Shown here: piece by piece, positions 33,450 to 40,984 of the stretch | How positions within the stretch are numbered: position 1 is the stretch's first letter | How the letters are laid out: every line of letters starts with the position of its first letter | Origin: DASYVD01 sp050693035 | GTDB taxonomy: Bacteria; Actinomycetota; UBA4738; CALAEC01 | Direction of reading: 5' to 3' | Length of the DNA stretch: 64,000 nt | Assembly (NCBI GenBank): GCA_050693035.1 | Contig: JBOGWB010000009.1 | Coordinates: 10,202 to 74,201, forward strand | Notes under the pieces: model-generated | Seen by the model: the letters and a program-made list of their open reading frames with translations, nothing else | The model's database searches: none | What the model was told of the DNA's origin: nothing | Made by a program: the position numbers and the translations under genes

Positions 33450-34070
33450 GTGGATCACGTTCCCCACCACCGTCCGGATCAACACCGCCGAGGACCGGCC
33501 GTTCCCCGGTGGTCGGGGGTCGTCCTGGTCGCTGCGGTCATCGCCTCCGCCGTGGGTACCGGCGCCCTCGCGGTCGCCGCGAGCCCCCTGCAGCTAGGGT
33601 CGGCGGCCGCGTCGCGCGCGCCCTCCCCTGCCGAGGTCACCCTGAAGATCCGCCACCCGGCCAAGAGATCGGCGGGCACCGTCAGACGGATGGCCGGCCC
33701 CGTGGTCGCCTCCACCGGTCCCGCCCCCGCCCGAGCCGAGCTCCGGAAGGCCGGCCCGCGAGACTCCCGAGGAGTAGCTCGCAACATCGCCCGCCACCTG
33801 GCCGCCGGGAACACCGAGGTCGCCAGGTACGTGATCCCCTACCAGGTCTATCGGACCACCGGCTGCCGCGTGGGATTCATGACGGCGACCGTCGATCCGG
33901 CAGAGGAAGGGGCGGTGGAAGGAGAGAAGCAGAACCGCGGCCCGAGGCTGGCGCGAGCGCGCGGCTCGCTCGGACGCGATGCCGTGGCCCATGCCGCGGA
34001 GCCAACCATCGAGGGGCGGAAGGTCCACGTCATCGTGGCCCAGCTCTGCCCAGTTCGGAGAGGGACATGA
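33450..34070 (+). CDS. hypothetical membrane-anchored or secreted protein
   Basis: 206 residues. After a His/Arg/Pro-rich start comes a membrane or signal helix (SGVVLVAAVIASAVGTGALAVAA), then a basic, Ala-rich domain ending in RYVIPYQVYRTTGCRVGFMT and HVIVAQLCPVR; the two Cys could pair. AAGGAG at 33439-33444 is 5 bases before GTG 33450. No family recognised. The frame just before it (MKASKEMTWITFPTTVRIN from ATG 33427, another frame) also looks protein-like, so an indel near 33500 in a C/G run is possible. Confidence 0.5.
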   Translation: MDHVPHHRPDQHRRGPAVPRWSGVVLVAAVIASAVGTGALAVAASPLQLGSAAASRAPSPAEVTLKIRHPAKRSAGTVRRMAGPVVASTGPAPARAELRKAGPRDSRGVARNIARHLAAGNTEVARYVIPYQVYRTTGCRVGFMTATVDPAEEGAVEGEKQNRGPRLARARGSLGRDAVAHAAEPTIEGRKVHVIVAQLCPVRRGT

Positions 34071-34173
34071 AGAACGACCGGCTGAGGAACCCGGGACGTG
34101 GCCCTCGCTGGCGATGCTCGCCCTGGGAATGGGGATGTGGCTCGGACTGCTGTTGATCCGTACCTACGGATGA
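34067..34173 (+). other. possible small membrane ORF with a frame break
   Basis: ATG 34067 overlaps the previous stop (ATGA) and reads MKNDRLRNPGRGP..., a 28-residue frame ending at 34153. A neighbouring frame over 34095-34173 encodes a clean membrane helix (WPSLAMLALGMGMWLGLLLI RTYG) but has no start. A one-base change near 34100 would join them. Either a degraded gene or a sequencing indel. Confidence 0.25.
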
Positions 34174-34190
34174 ATCCGGAACCCAAAGCC

Positions 34191-34216
34191 GTTTCGGGCC
34201 ACACCCTCAAGGGTAG
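34191..34216 (+). promoter_or_regulatory. sigma-B/SigF-like promoter GTTTCG-N14-GGGTAG
   Basis: -35 GTTTCG (34191-34196), 14-base spacer, -10 GGGTAG (34211-34216): same -35 and spacing as the promoter at 23334. It precedes the 51-residue membrane protein. Confidence 0.6.
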
Positions 34217-34263
34217 ACTCGAAACGCCCGAGGTAGGAATGGGATGAAAGGCGTGCTTCTCTC

Positions 34264-34419
34264 ATGATGCTCGGATTGCTGCTCGTCGCCGCACCGCTAG
34301 CCCTCATCGTCGCCATCGGGGCGGCCGTATGGCTCGAGGGACACGTCGTCGACCGGCCGGTCGAGACCCTGGTCCCGGCCACCGACGAGAACGACGCCAC
34401 CACCCCGGCCGGTTCCTGA
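34264..34419 (+). CDS. 51-residue membrane protein
   Basis: 51 residues: MMLGLLLVAAPLALIVAIGA (one membrane helix) then an acidic tail (EGHVVDRPVETLVPATDEND). Start at ATG 34264 or 34267. A seven-codon frame (MKGVLLS, 34244-34267) ends on the start codon and could be a coupled leader peptide. No strong ribosome-binding site. The sigma-B-like promoter upstream suggests stress induction. Function unknown. Confidence 0.5.
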   Translation: MMLGLLLVAAPLALIVAIGAAVWLEGHVVDRPVETLVPATDENDATTPAGS

Positions 34420-34461
34420 CCGCCGGTCTCACCAAACCTCTCTCCCTGGTCCCGCGTCGAG

Positions 34462-34467
34462 TACCCT
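34462..34467 (+). promoter_or_regulatory. -10 box TACCCT, leaderless promoter of moaA
   Basis: TACCCT, seven bases, then ATG 34475. Confidence 0.5.
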
Positions 34468-34474
34468 CTGGGTC

Positions 34475-35527
34475 ATGAGGAGACGGGCTGCTCCGGCCGA
34501 CGGCGCCGCAGAGCCGGCGGTGCCCCAACCCACCGACACGCTCGGGCGTCCCCTCCGCGATCTCCGCTTCTCGATCACCGACAAGTGCAACTTCCGGTGC
34601 GTGTACTGCATGCCCAGGGAGGTGTACGGCCGTGAGTTCCACTTCCTCGGCCGGGACCAGCTCCTTACGTTCGAGGAGATCGAGCGGGCGGCGCGCGTCT
34701 TCGTCGGGCTCGGGGTACGCAAGATCCGATTGACCGGAGGCGAGCCCCTCCTCCGCCGCGAGGTGGAGCGATTGGTGTCCATGCTCGCCGGGATCCCGGG
34801 GATCGATCTGTCGATGACCACGAACGGCTCGCTCCTGGCGGGGAAGGCCGGGGAACTCGCCGACGCGGGCTTGCGCCGCGTCACGGTGAGCCTCGACTCT
34901 CTCGACGACAGGGTGTTCATGGCCATGAACGACGTCGCCTTCCCGGTGTCCGTGGTGCTCGAGGGGATCGATGCCGCCGCCGAGGCGGGCCTGGCCCCCG
35001 TGAAGGTCAACATGGTGGTGAAGCGCGGCGTGAACGAGGACAGCGTCCTGTCCCTGGCCCGCCACTTCCGCGGGACCGGCCACGTCGTGAGATTCATCGA
35101 ATACATGGATGTGGGCACCACGAACGGGTGGCGGCTGGAAGACGTGGTACCGGCCGCCGAGATCGTCGCGCGGATCGGCGACGTGTTCCCCCTCGAGCCG
35201 TTGGAACCGAACTACGCGGGCGAGGTCGCGAACCGGTACCGGTACCTCGACGGCGCGGGCGAGATCGGCATCATCGCCTCGGTGACAGAGCCGTTCTGCG
35301 GAGCGTGCACCCGGGCGAGGGTTACGGCGGACGGAAAGCTGTACACGTGTCTGTTCGCGAGCCATGGCCAGGACATCCGGGCCCTGCTTCGCGGCGGCGC
35401 GTCGGACGAGGAGATCGCGGCAACGGTCGCCGGGGTCTGGCTCGCGCGAGAGGACCGGTATTCCGAGATCCGCTCGGCGGACACGCCCGGCCTCCCCAGG
35501 CCGGAGATGTCCTACATCGGCGGCTAG
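34475..35527 (+). CDS. moaA: GTP 3',8-cyclase (molybdenum cofactor step 1)
   Basis: 350 residues. The radical-SAM cluster motif is CNFRCVYC (CxxxCxxC, ~residue 37), followed by IRLTGGEPLLRR. The C-terminal second 4Fe-4S site is CGACTRARVTADGKLYTC, and the chain ends in the GG tail typical of MoaA. It converts GTP to the cyclic intermediate used by MoaC. No other moa genes are in the window, so this is an isolated copy. The N-terminal ~25 residues are Ala/Pro-rich and extra. Confidence 0.95.
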   Translation: MRRRAAPADGAAEPAVPQPTDTLGRPLRDLRFSITDKCNFRCVYCMPREVYGREFHFLGRDQLLTFEEIERAARVFVGLGVRKIRLTGGEPLLRREVERLVSMLAGIPGIDLSMTTNGSLLAGKAGELADAGLRRVTVSLDSLDDRVFMAMNDVAFPVSVVLEGIDAAAEAGLAPVKVNMVVKRGVNEDSVLSLARHFRGTGHVVRFIEYMDVGTTNGWRLEDVVPAAEIVARIGDVFPLEPLEPNYAGEVANRYRYLDGAGEIGIIASVTEPFCGACTRARVTADGKLYTCLFASHGQDIRALLRGGASDEEIAATVAGVWLAREDRYSEIRSADTPGLPRPEMSYIGG

Positions 35528-35534
35528 GCCGGCC

Positions 35535-36998
35535 TCAGTCCTCGATCCCGAACCACGGCATCACGCGAAGGGTCCGGCTCCCGCGCTTTCCTCCCAGCCG
35601 GATCAGTCGGTCCGCCACCTCATTTCCGAGGGACGAGTCGTACAGGTTCCCGTGAGGGTTCATCTCGAGCCGGACGTAGTACCACCCGTTCGGCACCTTG
35701 GTGATGTTGAAGGCCTGGCCCGACACGTACTGGAAATACGTGTCCGCCCATCCCGCCGCCAGGGCTTCCCGGACCCAGATGGAACCGGGGCTGCCACAGC
35801 GGCTCGACAGCCGCAGCGACCACGGGACGTAGTCCGCACCCTCAACCGAAAGATCCACTGCGTCGGTCGGCGCGATGCAGAAGGACTGCTTCTTGCTCAG
35901 AACCACTTCGGTCAGTGAGGAATCGAGCAGGCTGAACTCCACCAGCTGGAGGAAGTGCCAGTGGTTGTGTCCTCCGCCGCTGTGGAATTCCAGCGTCCCC
36001 ACGGGGGCCCGGCCGACCACGTTCTCGTCCTCGTCGTAGAAGTATTGATAGGCATCCATGACGTCCTCGCCGGGGCGGCGGAATCCCTCCACCACCAGGG
36101 GCGCCGGGCCCGCGTTCCACGGGCTCGCCGCGAAGCTCAGGAAATCGCCCTTGCGCCGGTGGCCGACGCTCATGCTCCAGAGCGGAAGAGCGGCCAGGTC
36201 GGGCAGGGTGCTCGGGTCGGGATCGGTGATCGTGGGGACGGCCGTCGTCGGGGTGAGGCTCTCGCCCTCCTCCTTCTGCGGACGGCTGAACACGAACCGG
36301 TCTGGAGCGTCGCGGACGGTGACGTCCAGGACCACTCGGGCGTTCTCCGGGGCGATGCCGAACAGCTCCGCGTACTGGCGGTCGATCCTCACGGTCACCT
36401 GGTAGCGCCCCTCGGCGACCCGAAGGGAGGGGATACCATAGTCGTCGAACTCCGACCCCCCGAGGGCGCTCACCGCCCAGCCCCCGTCGATCCCCCACAC
36501 CGTCCCCTTGAGGAACGGGAAGTATGAGGAGCCGCAGGAATCCGGATAGGTCGGAACGTCGGGCCCGGTATCGTCGACCCGCTGGCGCTCGTAGGCGTTC
36601 GGGCAGAACGTGAACTTTCCACCTGCCACGTACCTGCCGTTGGGCTTCCGGAACGTCACGCCGATGAAGTCTCTGAGGCCCAGCCACCCGTCGAGGAGAT
36701 CGGCCGGGAGCTCCTGGATGACCTCTCCATTGCCGTCCGTCTGGACCACGCCCAACGGGCTCTCGTAGTCGGGCCTGGAAACGGCGAGCCTGAAATCACC
36801 GCCCGTCGCGGCAGCCCACACCCCGAGATCGAGGTACACCCGCAACCCGTAGCGGTTCACGGTCAGCTTGTTCCGTGCGGCCACGAGTCGGAGGGTGGGT
36901 GGGTCCGGTTCCTGGGCGGGGGCCGGCAGCGCGGTCAAGCCGAGGCTGAGGACCGTGGACAGGACGAGGAGGGCTCTGAGGCGGGGGACCGGTCGCAT
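35535..36998 (-). CDS. secreted lysyl oxidase-like copper protein
   Basis: 487 residues with a signal peptide (LRALLVLSTVLSLGLTALPAPA). The N-terminal half is beta-rich and unassigned. The C-terminal ~230 residues match the lysyl oxidase catalytic domain: GGGHNHWHFLQLVEFSL (copper His cluster), SKKQSFCIAPTDAV (compare animal LOX GHKASFCLEDT, whose Lys forms the LTQ cofactor), and ADTYFQYVSGQAFNIT where LOX has the LTQ Tyr. Cys residues for disulfides are present. It may oxidise amines or crosslink surface proteins; cofactor formation is inference. AGAAGGAG precedes the ATG and TAGGAT (37032-37037) is a fitting -10. Confidence 0.85.
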   Translation of the reverse strand: MRPVPRLRALLVLSTVLSLGLTALPAPAQEPDPPTLRLVAARNKLTVNRYGLRVYLDLGVWAAATGGDFRLAVSRPDYESPLGVVQTDGNGEVIQELPADLLDGWLGLRDFIGVTFRKPNGRYVAGGKFTFCPNAYERQRVDDTGPDVPTYPDSCGSSYFPFLKGTVWGIDGGWAVSALGGSEFDDYGIPSLRVAEGRYQVTVRIDRQYAELFGIAPENARVVLDVTVRDAPDRFVFSRPQKEEGESLTPTTAVPTITDPDPSTLPDLAALPLWSMSVGHRRKGDFLSFAASPWNAGPAPLVVEGFRRPGEDVMDAYQYFYDEDENVVGRAPVGTLEFHSGGGHNHWHFLQLVEFSLLDSSLTEVVLSKKQSFCIAPTDAVDLSVEGADYVPWSLRLSSRCGSPGSIWVREALAAGWADTYFQYVSGQAFNITKVPNGWYYVRLEMNPHGNLYDSSLGNEVADRLIRLGGKRGSRTLRVMPWFGIED

Positions 36999-37148
36999 TG
37001 GTGCGCTCCTTCTGAAAAGCCAGGGGTCGGAATCCTACCAAGCACGACGGCCCAAAGGAACGATTGGTTCCCGGTTGGCGAGGATTTTTTCGGAGCCTCC
37101 TCGGAACGGTGCTGGCACGAGGACTCCAACCGCTCGCTCCGCCGGCGC

Positions 37149-37194
37149 GTCCCCCGCCCGGCCGATACAGAAACTCGGGCCCTCCCGCCGATAC
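37149..37194 (+). promoter_or_regulatory. control region of the first response-regulator gene with two GCCGATAC boxes
   Basis: It holds a 17-mer GTCCCCCGCCCGGCCGA (37149-37165) repeated exactly at 40325-40341 before the paralogous gene, and GCCGATAC at 37161-37168 and 37187-37194. GCCGATAC resembles the -10 (GCCGATAA) of FliA/WhiG-type sigma factors; a GAAAC element lies 13 bases before the second box. Confidence 0.5.
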
Positions 37195-37240
37195 GAGAGC
37201 GTGGAAGCTCTCGCAAGCTCACCCGCTCAGGAGGGACGCG

Positions 37241-38029
37241 ATGCCCGTGAAGATCGTCCTCGTCGATGACCAGCCGGTGCCAGGACTCACCCTCCGCCAT
37301 TGGCTCAAGAAGCAGCGGGAACTGGACGTGGTGGGCGAAGCGGTCCCAGGTTCCCCTGCCCTGGCGCTCATCCAGATCACCGAGCCCGACGTGGTGGTGC
37401 TCGACATCCAGACGTCTCCGGAAGCCGGGCTCAACATGGCCCGCCTGATCCGCGACCACTACCCGAACGTCCCGATCGTGGCCATCGCTGAGGCCACGAG
37501 CGGGAGCCTGCGCGAGGAAGCGGCCGAGGCCGGAGCGTGGGCCTACTTCCCCAAGAGCCACCCGGAGGAGCTTCCCCCGATCATCCGGTCACTGCTCGAT
37601 GGGAAGGGCAAGCGCTTCCTCGACCTCACCGACCGGATCTTGGCCCGCCCTCCGGCGGACTCCTTCGTCGCGCTCCCCGATCATTCCGACCGGAGAACGT
37701 CCCCGGAGCCTCCGCCGCCGCCCACCGTCGTGGTCGCTCCCCGGAGGCCGGCCAAGCCGGCCCTCCCGGCCCCCCCGCCTCCGGACACCGCCGCGGCACA
37801 GAAGGTGCGGCGCCCGGCGGCGCCCAAGGGCGTCGTCGAGGTCAAGCCAGAGGTGCCCCCGAGGAGCTCGAACGACGTGGTCGCGTGGGTGTCTCCGTCA
37901 TTGCAGCCGGTCACCGAGCAACCGGCCCGGAGGAAGCCGCGTCGACGAGGGAAGGCCAAGGACCAGGCCTCGGAGATCGACCTCCGGGGGCCGACCGGAC
38001 TGCCTCGCCGTTTCGGTCGCCATCGCTGA
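37241..38029 (+). CDS. stand-alone receiver-domain response regulator with a Pro/Arg-rich tail
   Basis: 262 residues. Receiver domain ~1-125: IVLVDDQP (acidic pair), DVVVLDIQT (phospho-Asp), FPKSH (conserved Lys). No helix-turn-helix follows; instead there is a long low-complexity tail (SPEPPPPPTVVV, PALPAPPPPDTAAA, ARRKPRRRGKAK) likely unstructured and basic at the end. AGGAGGG at 37229-37235 supports ATG 37241. Clear paralogue of the 139-residue protein at 40420. Output by protein binding is most likely. Confidence 0.82.
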   Translation: MPVKIVLVDDQPVPGLTLRHWLKKQRELDVVGEAVPGSPALALIQITEPDVVVLDIQTSPEAGLNMARLIRDHYPNVPIVAIAEATSGSLREEAAEAGAWAYFPKSHPEELPPIIRSLLDGKGKRFLDLTDRILARPPADSFVALPDHSDRRTSPEPPPPPTVVVAPRRPAKPALPAPPPPDTAAAQKVRRPAAPKGVVEVKPEVPPRSSNDVVAWVSPSLQPVTEQPARRKPRRRGKAKDQASEIDLRGPTGLPRRFGRHR

Positions 38030-38041
38030 AACCTTCGTGGG

Positions 38042-38113
38042 TGGGCGCGCGAGGATTTGAACCTCGGACCTCTTCCGTGTGAAGGAAGCGCTCTCCCACT
38101 GAGCTACGCGCCC
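38042..38113 (-). tRNA. tRNA-Val (CAC)
   Basis: 72 bases, 5' acceptor GGGCGCG pairing with CGCGCCC. D-arm GCTCAGTGGGAGAGC, anticodon stem CTTCC/GGAAG with loop TTCACAC (anticodon CAC), T-arm GGTTCAAATCC. Discriminator A; CCA not encoded. A TATCTT -10 box (38124-38129) sits 4-5 bases outside the 5' end. Confidence 0.95.
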
Positions 38114-38340
38114 TCGGGTCCCCAAGATACCATCGCCCCGGTGGCCCCCCGCCTCGGTACGCTCCGGCCGCCCTCTGCCCGAAAACGGCCGGCACGACTC
38201 GGTGGAGGGCGAACGCGGAGCGCGGTCGACAACCGACCGCCCCGGACACCTTTGTGGGGAATGTCTGCCCAAAAGTCCCCTACACCACTTGCGCGACACC
38301 GTGCTACAGTTCCGCCGTCGGGCTTTCGGGCTCGGCACGA

Positions 38341-38369
38341 CGGCGGGGCGACGCGGGCACGCCCCGCCG
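38341..38369. other. 10-bp perfect inverted repeat
   Basis: CGGCGGGGCG, a 9-base loop, then the exact complement. It lies between tRNA-Val(CAC) and the GNAT gene, 31 bases before the latter's start. Could be a terminator or an operator; no T-run adjoins closely. Confidence 0.4.
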
Positions 38370-38386
38370 TCGACTTTCCGCACCGG

Positions 38387-38392
38387 TAGCAT
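38387..38392 (+). promoter_or_regulatory. -10 box TAGCAT, leaderless promoter of the GNAT-menC pair
   Basis: TAGCAT, seven bases, then ATG 38400. Confidence 0.5.
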
Positions 38393-38399
38393 CTCTCCC

Positions 38400-39197
38400 A
38401 TGACGGGGGGGATCCGAGCCGGCGACGTCACGATCCGCGAGCTGTCCTCGCTCGAGGACGTTCGGGCGATGGCCACCTTGCTGGAACGGATCTGGGCGGA
38501 GCCGCGGATCCTCACCGCCGAGCTGCTCAGGGCACTGGCCACTCACGGCAACCCAGTCATCGGTGCGTTCGTGGAGGACCAGCTCGTCGGGGCACAGATG
38601 GCCTTCCTCGGCCTGGAGGACGGCCGCCCGATCCTCCACTCCCACGTCACCGGGATCGCCCCGGAGACCCAGCACCACGGCGTCGGGTTCCTCCTGAAGC
38701 TGGCACAGCGGGATTGGGCGCTGGCGCACCGCATCGACGTGATCACGTGGACGTTCGACCCGATGATCGCCCGCAACGCCTACTTCAACATCCGCAAGCT
38801 GGGCGCGATCGGGAGCCGGTTCCTGCGCGACTTCTACGGGACCATGGACGACGCGTTCAACACAGGCGAGCGGAGCGATCGGATCGAGGCCCGGTGGGAG
38901 CTCCGGCACCCACGTGTGGAGGCCGCGCTGCGCGGCGGGAGATCCGGCCCAGACGAGATTGGGGCCGCAGCGATCCTCGACGACGAGGATGGTGAGCCCC
39001 GGATGCATCCTGAGCGAGAGGGCGAGCGACTCCTGGTGCGGGTGCCGCCCGACTACCTCGCCCTGCGGGAGAAGGATCGCCAGGCCGCACGGGCCTGGCG
39101 CGACGCCGTGGCCGACGCGCTCGAGGAGGCCTTCCGGCGGGGCTTCCGGGCCACCGGGTTCGAGCGTGACGGCGGCTACCTGCTGGAGCGGGCGTGA
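38400..39197 (+). CDS. GNAT-superfamily acetyltransferase (COG3375-like)
   Basis: 265 residues. GNAT core at ~20-150: VIGAFVEDQLVGAQMAFLGL, LHSHVTGIAPETQHHGVGFL (acetyl-CoA loop in QHHGVG), TWTFDPMIARNAYFNIRKLG. The C-terminal ~100 residues are a family-specific extension. This COG3375 type is commonly found beside MenC/N-acylamino-acid racemase genes, as here, where the stop overlaps the menC GTG. It may acetylate an amino acid handled by the racemase; inference. Confidence 0.85.
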   Translation: MTGGIRAGDVTIRELSSLEDVRAMATLLERIWAEPRILTAELLRALATHGNPVIGAFVEDQLVGAQMAFLGLEDGRPILHSHVTGIAPETQHHGVGFLLKLAQRDWALAHRIDVITWTFDPMIARNAYFNIRKLGAIGSRFLRDFYGTMDDAFNTGERSDRIEARWELRHPRVEAALRGGRSGPDEIGAAAILDDEDGEPRMHPEREGERLLVRVPPDYLALREKDRQAARAWRDAVADALEEAFRRGFRATGFERDGGYLLERA

Positions 39198-40315
39198 GCC
39201 GGGCGGCCAGGGCGGACCTGCTGCTCGTACCGGACCACCTCGCGGCGGTGGAGCTCCTACGCATCCGGCTGCCCCTCCGCCGCCCCTTCACCACGTCGCA
39301 GTGGACCAGCACGGAGAAGGACGCCGTGCTCGTCCGGGCGGTGGGTGAGGACGGCGTCGAGGGGTGGGGGGAGTGCGTGGCCGGGGAGGGCCCCTGGTAC
39401 TCGTCGGAGTGGACGGACGGCGCGTGGCTGGTGCTCCGGGACTTCCTCGTTCCGGCCGCCCTCGACGGCCGCGGGCACGGCGTGCGCGGGCATCCCATGG
39501 CGGCCGCGGCGCTCCAGCTCGCCCTGGTCGACCTGGCGCTCCGGCGGCGAGGCGTGAGCCTGTCGGCCCACCTCGACGGGGTTCGCGACCGCGTCGAATG
39601 CGGGGTGAGCCTGGGGCTAGAGGACAGCATCAACGATCTGGTTTCGGAAGTGGAGCGGTTCGTTCGCGCGGGATATCGCCGGGTGAAGCTGAAGATCAAG
39701 CCCGGCGCCGACATCGAGCTGGTTCGCGCGGTGCGGGGTTCCTTCCCTGCCGTCCCGCTCACCGTCGATGCAAATACGGCCTACTCCCTCGATGACGCCG
39801 ACCACCTCGCGGAGCTCGACACGTTCGGCCTCGAGTACATCGAGCAACCCCTCGGCCCCGATCGCCTTCTCGACCACGCCGAGCTCCAACAGAAGGTGTC
39901 CACGCCGATCTGCCTGGACGAGACCATCACCTCCGCGGCGGTCGCCGCGGACGCCATCCGGATCGGCGCGTGCCGGGTCATCAACATCAAGCTCGGACGG
40001 GTGGGAGGCCTGGCCGAGGCGGTGGGCATCCACGACCTGGCCAAGGAGGCGGGCGTCCCGGTGTGGTGTGGGGGGATGCTCGAGACGGGGATCGGCCGGG
40101 CCACGAACCTGGCCCTCGCCTCGCTGGCGAACTTCGTCCTCCCCGGCGACACCAGCGCCTCGGACCGTTACTTCGACCGGGACTTGACCGAGCCGTTCGT
40201 GGTCGAACCCGACGGGACCATGGCGGTCCCCCAGGGACCGGGCATCGGCGTCGATCCGCTCCCCGACGCCCTGGCAGCGGCCACGGTGGAACGGCTCATC
40301 ATCCGGCCCCGCTGA
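39194..40315 (+). CDS. menC: o-succinylbenzoate synthase / N-acylamino acid racemase (enolase superfamily)
   Basis: 373 residues. Enolase-superfamily marks: VKLKIKPG (KxK, catalytic Lys), VDANTAYS (metal Asp), YIEQPL (metal Glu), CLDETI (metal Asp) and INIKLGRVGG (second catalytic Lys). The family makes o-succinylbenzoate for menaquinone and often also racemises N-acyl amino acids. The menA-like and menG genes in the window support OSB synthase; the adjoining GNAT gene supports racemase. Both may be true. GTG start coupled to the GNAT gene. Confidence 0.88.
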   Translation: MSRAARADLLLVPDHLAAVELLRIRLPLRRPFTTSQWTSTEKDAVLVRAVGEDGVEGWGECVAGEGPWYSSEWTDGAWLVLRDFLVPAALDGRGHGVRGHPMAAAALQLALVDLALRRRGVSLSAHLDGVRDRVECGVSLGLEDSINDLVSEVERFVRAGYRRVKLKIKPGADIELVRAVRGSFPAVPLTVDANTAYSLDDADHLAELDTFGLEYIEQPLGPDRLLDHAELQQKVSTPICLDETITSAAVAADAIRIGACRVINIKLGRVGGLAEAVGIHDLAKEAGVPVWCGGMLETGIGRATNLALASLANFVLPGDTSASDRYFDRDLTEPFVVEPDGTMAVPQGPGIGVDPLPDALAAATVERLIIRPR

Positions 40316-40324
40316 CCGGTCCGG

Positions 40325-40369
40325 GTCCCCCGCCCGGCCGACGGTGAAGTTCACACGGTCGGCCGATAC
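40325..40369 (+). promoter_or_regulatory. control region of the second response-regulator gene
   Basis: The same 17-mer as at 37149 (here 40325-40341), then TGAAGTTC and, 13 bases after its TGAA, GCCGATAC (40362-40369). Distance from the box to the ATG (50 bases) nearly equals that of the first copy (46). Confidence 0.5.
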
Positions 40370-40419
40370 CGGAGATTGCGGGCCGCTGTCACAATCCGCC
40401 TTACGCCAGGAGGGTAACC

Positions 40420-40839
40420 ATGGCCGTGAGGATCATCGTGGTGGACGATCAACCGACGGTCCGCCTGCACGTCCGAGCGGCCATCGACGCGGCCCGTGAT
40501 CTCGAAGTGGTGGGCGAGGCCACGCCGGGATCCGCCGCCATGGCCCTGGTCGCCATGGTCCATCCCGACATCGTGCTGGTCGACGTGCACACCTCTCCCG
40601 CCACCGGGCTGGGCATGACCCGGCTGGTACACAGCCGATTCCCCAACGTGCGGGTGGTGGCGGTGGGCGAGCCCGACCGGGCGGTCCATGACGAAGCCGT
40701 CCGGGCCGGAGCCTGGGCCTTCGTCCCCACCACGTGGAAGGGCGAGGACGTGGCACAGGTCGTCCGGTCGGTGGCAAGCGGCTCGCGCCGTGGCGTCGTG
40801 GACCTCACGGCTGCATCGCAACGCGCCTCGCCCCGTTGA
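40420..40839 (+). CDS. stand-alone receiver-domain response regulator (short paralogue)
   Basis: 139 residues, a single receiver domain: IIVVDDQPTVRLHVRAAIDA, HPDIVLVDVHTSPATGLGM (phospho-Asp). The usual switch Lys position reads AFVPTTW, so the conserved Lys appears replaced by Thr. It aligns along its full length with the receiver of the 262-residue protein at 37241 (shared DLEVVGEA/ELDVVGEA, PGS, AGAWAF/AGAWAY). CAGGAGGG precedes the ATG. No output domain. Confidence 0.85.
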   Translation: MAVRIIVVDDQPTVRLHVRAAIDAARDLEVVGEATPGSAAMALVAMVHPDIVLVDVHTSPATGLGMTRLVHSRFPNVRVVAVGEPDRAVHDEAVRAGAWAFVPTTWKGEDVAQVVRSVASGSRRGVVDLTAASQRASPR

Positions 40840-40984
40840 TCTCGGGAGCGCGCCGGGCGCGTCGACGCTCGGCCGCTCCCGGCAACCTCGCGACGGGGCC
40901 CCTGACCCCCTCCCACCGCCGCGCCGGGGGCCCCGACGCGGTCCTGTGCGCCCGGATCTCCCCTGTAGGATGGCGCCCGAGCGG

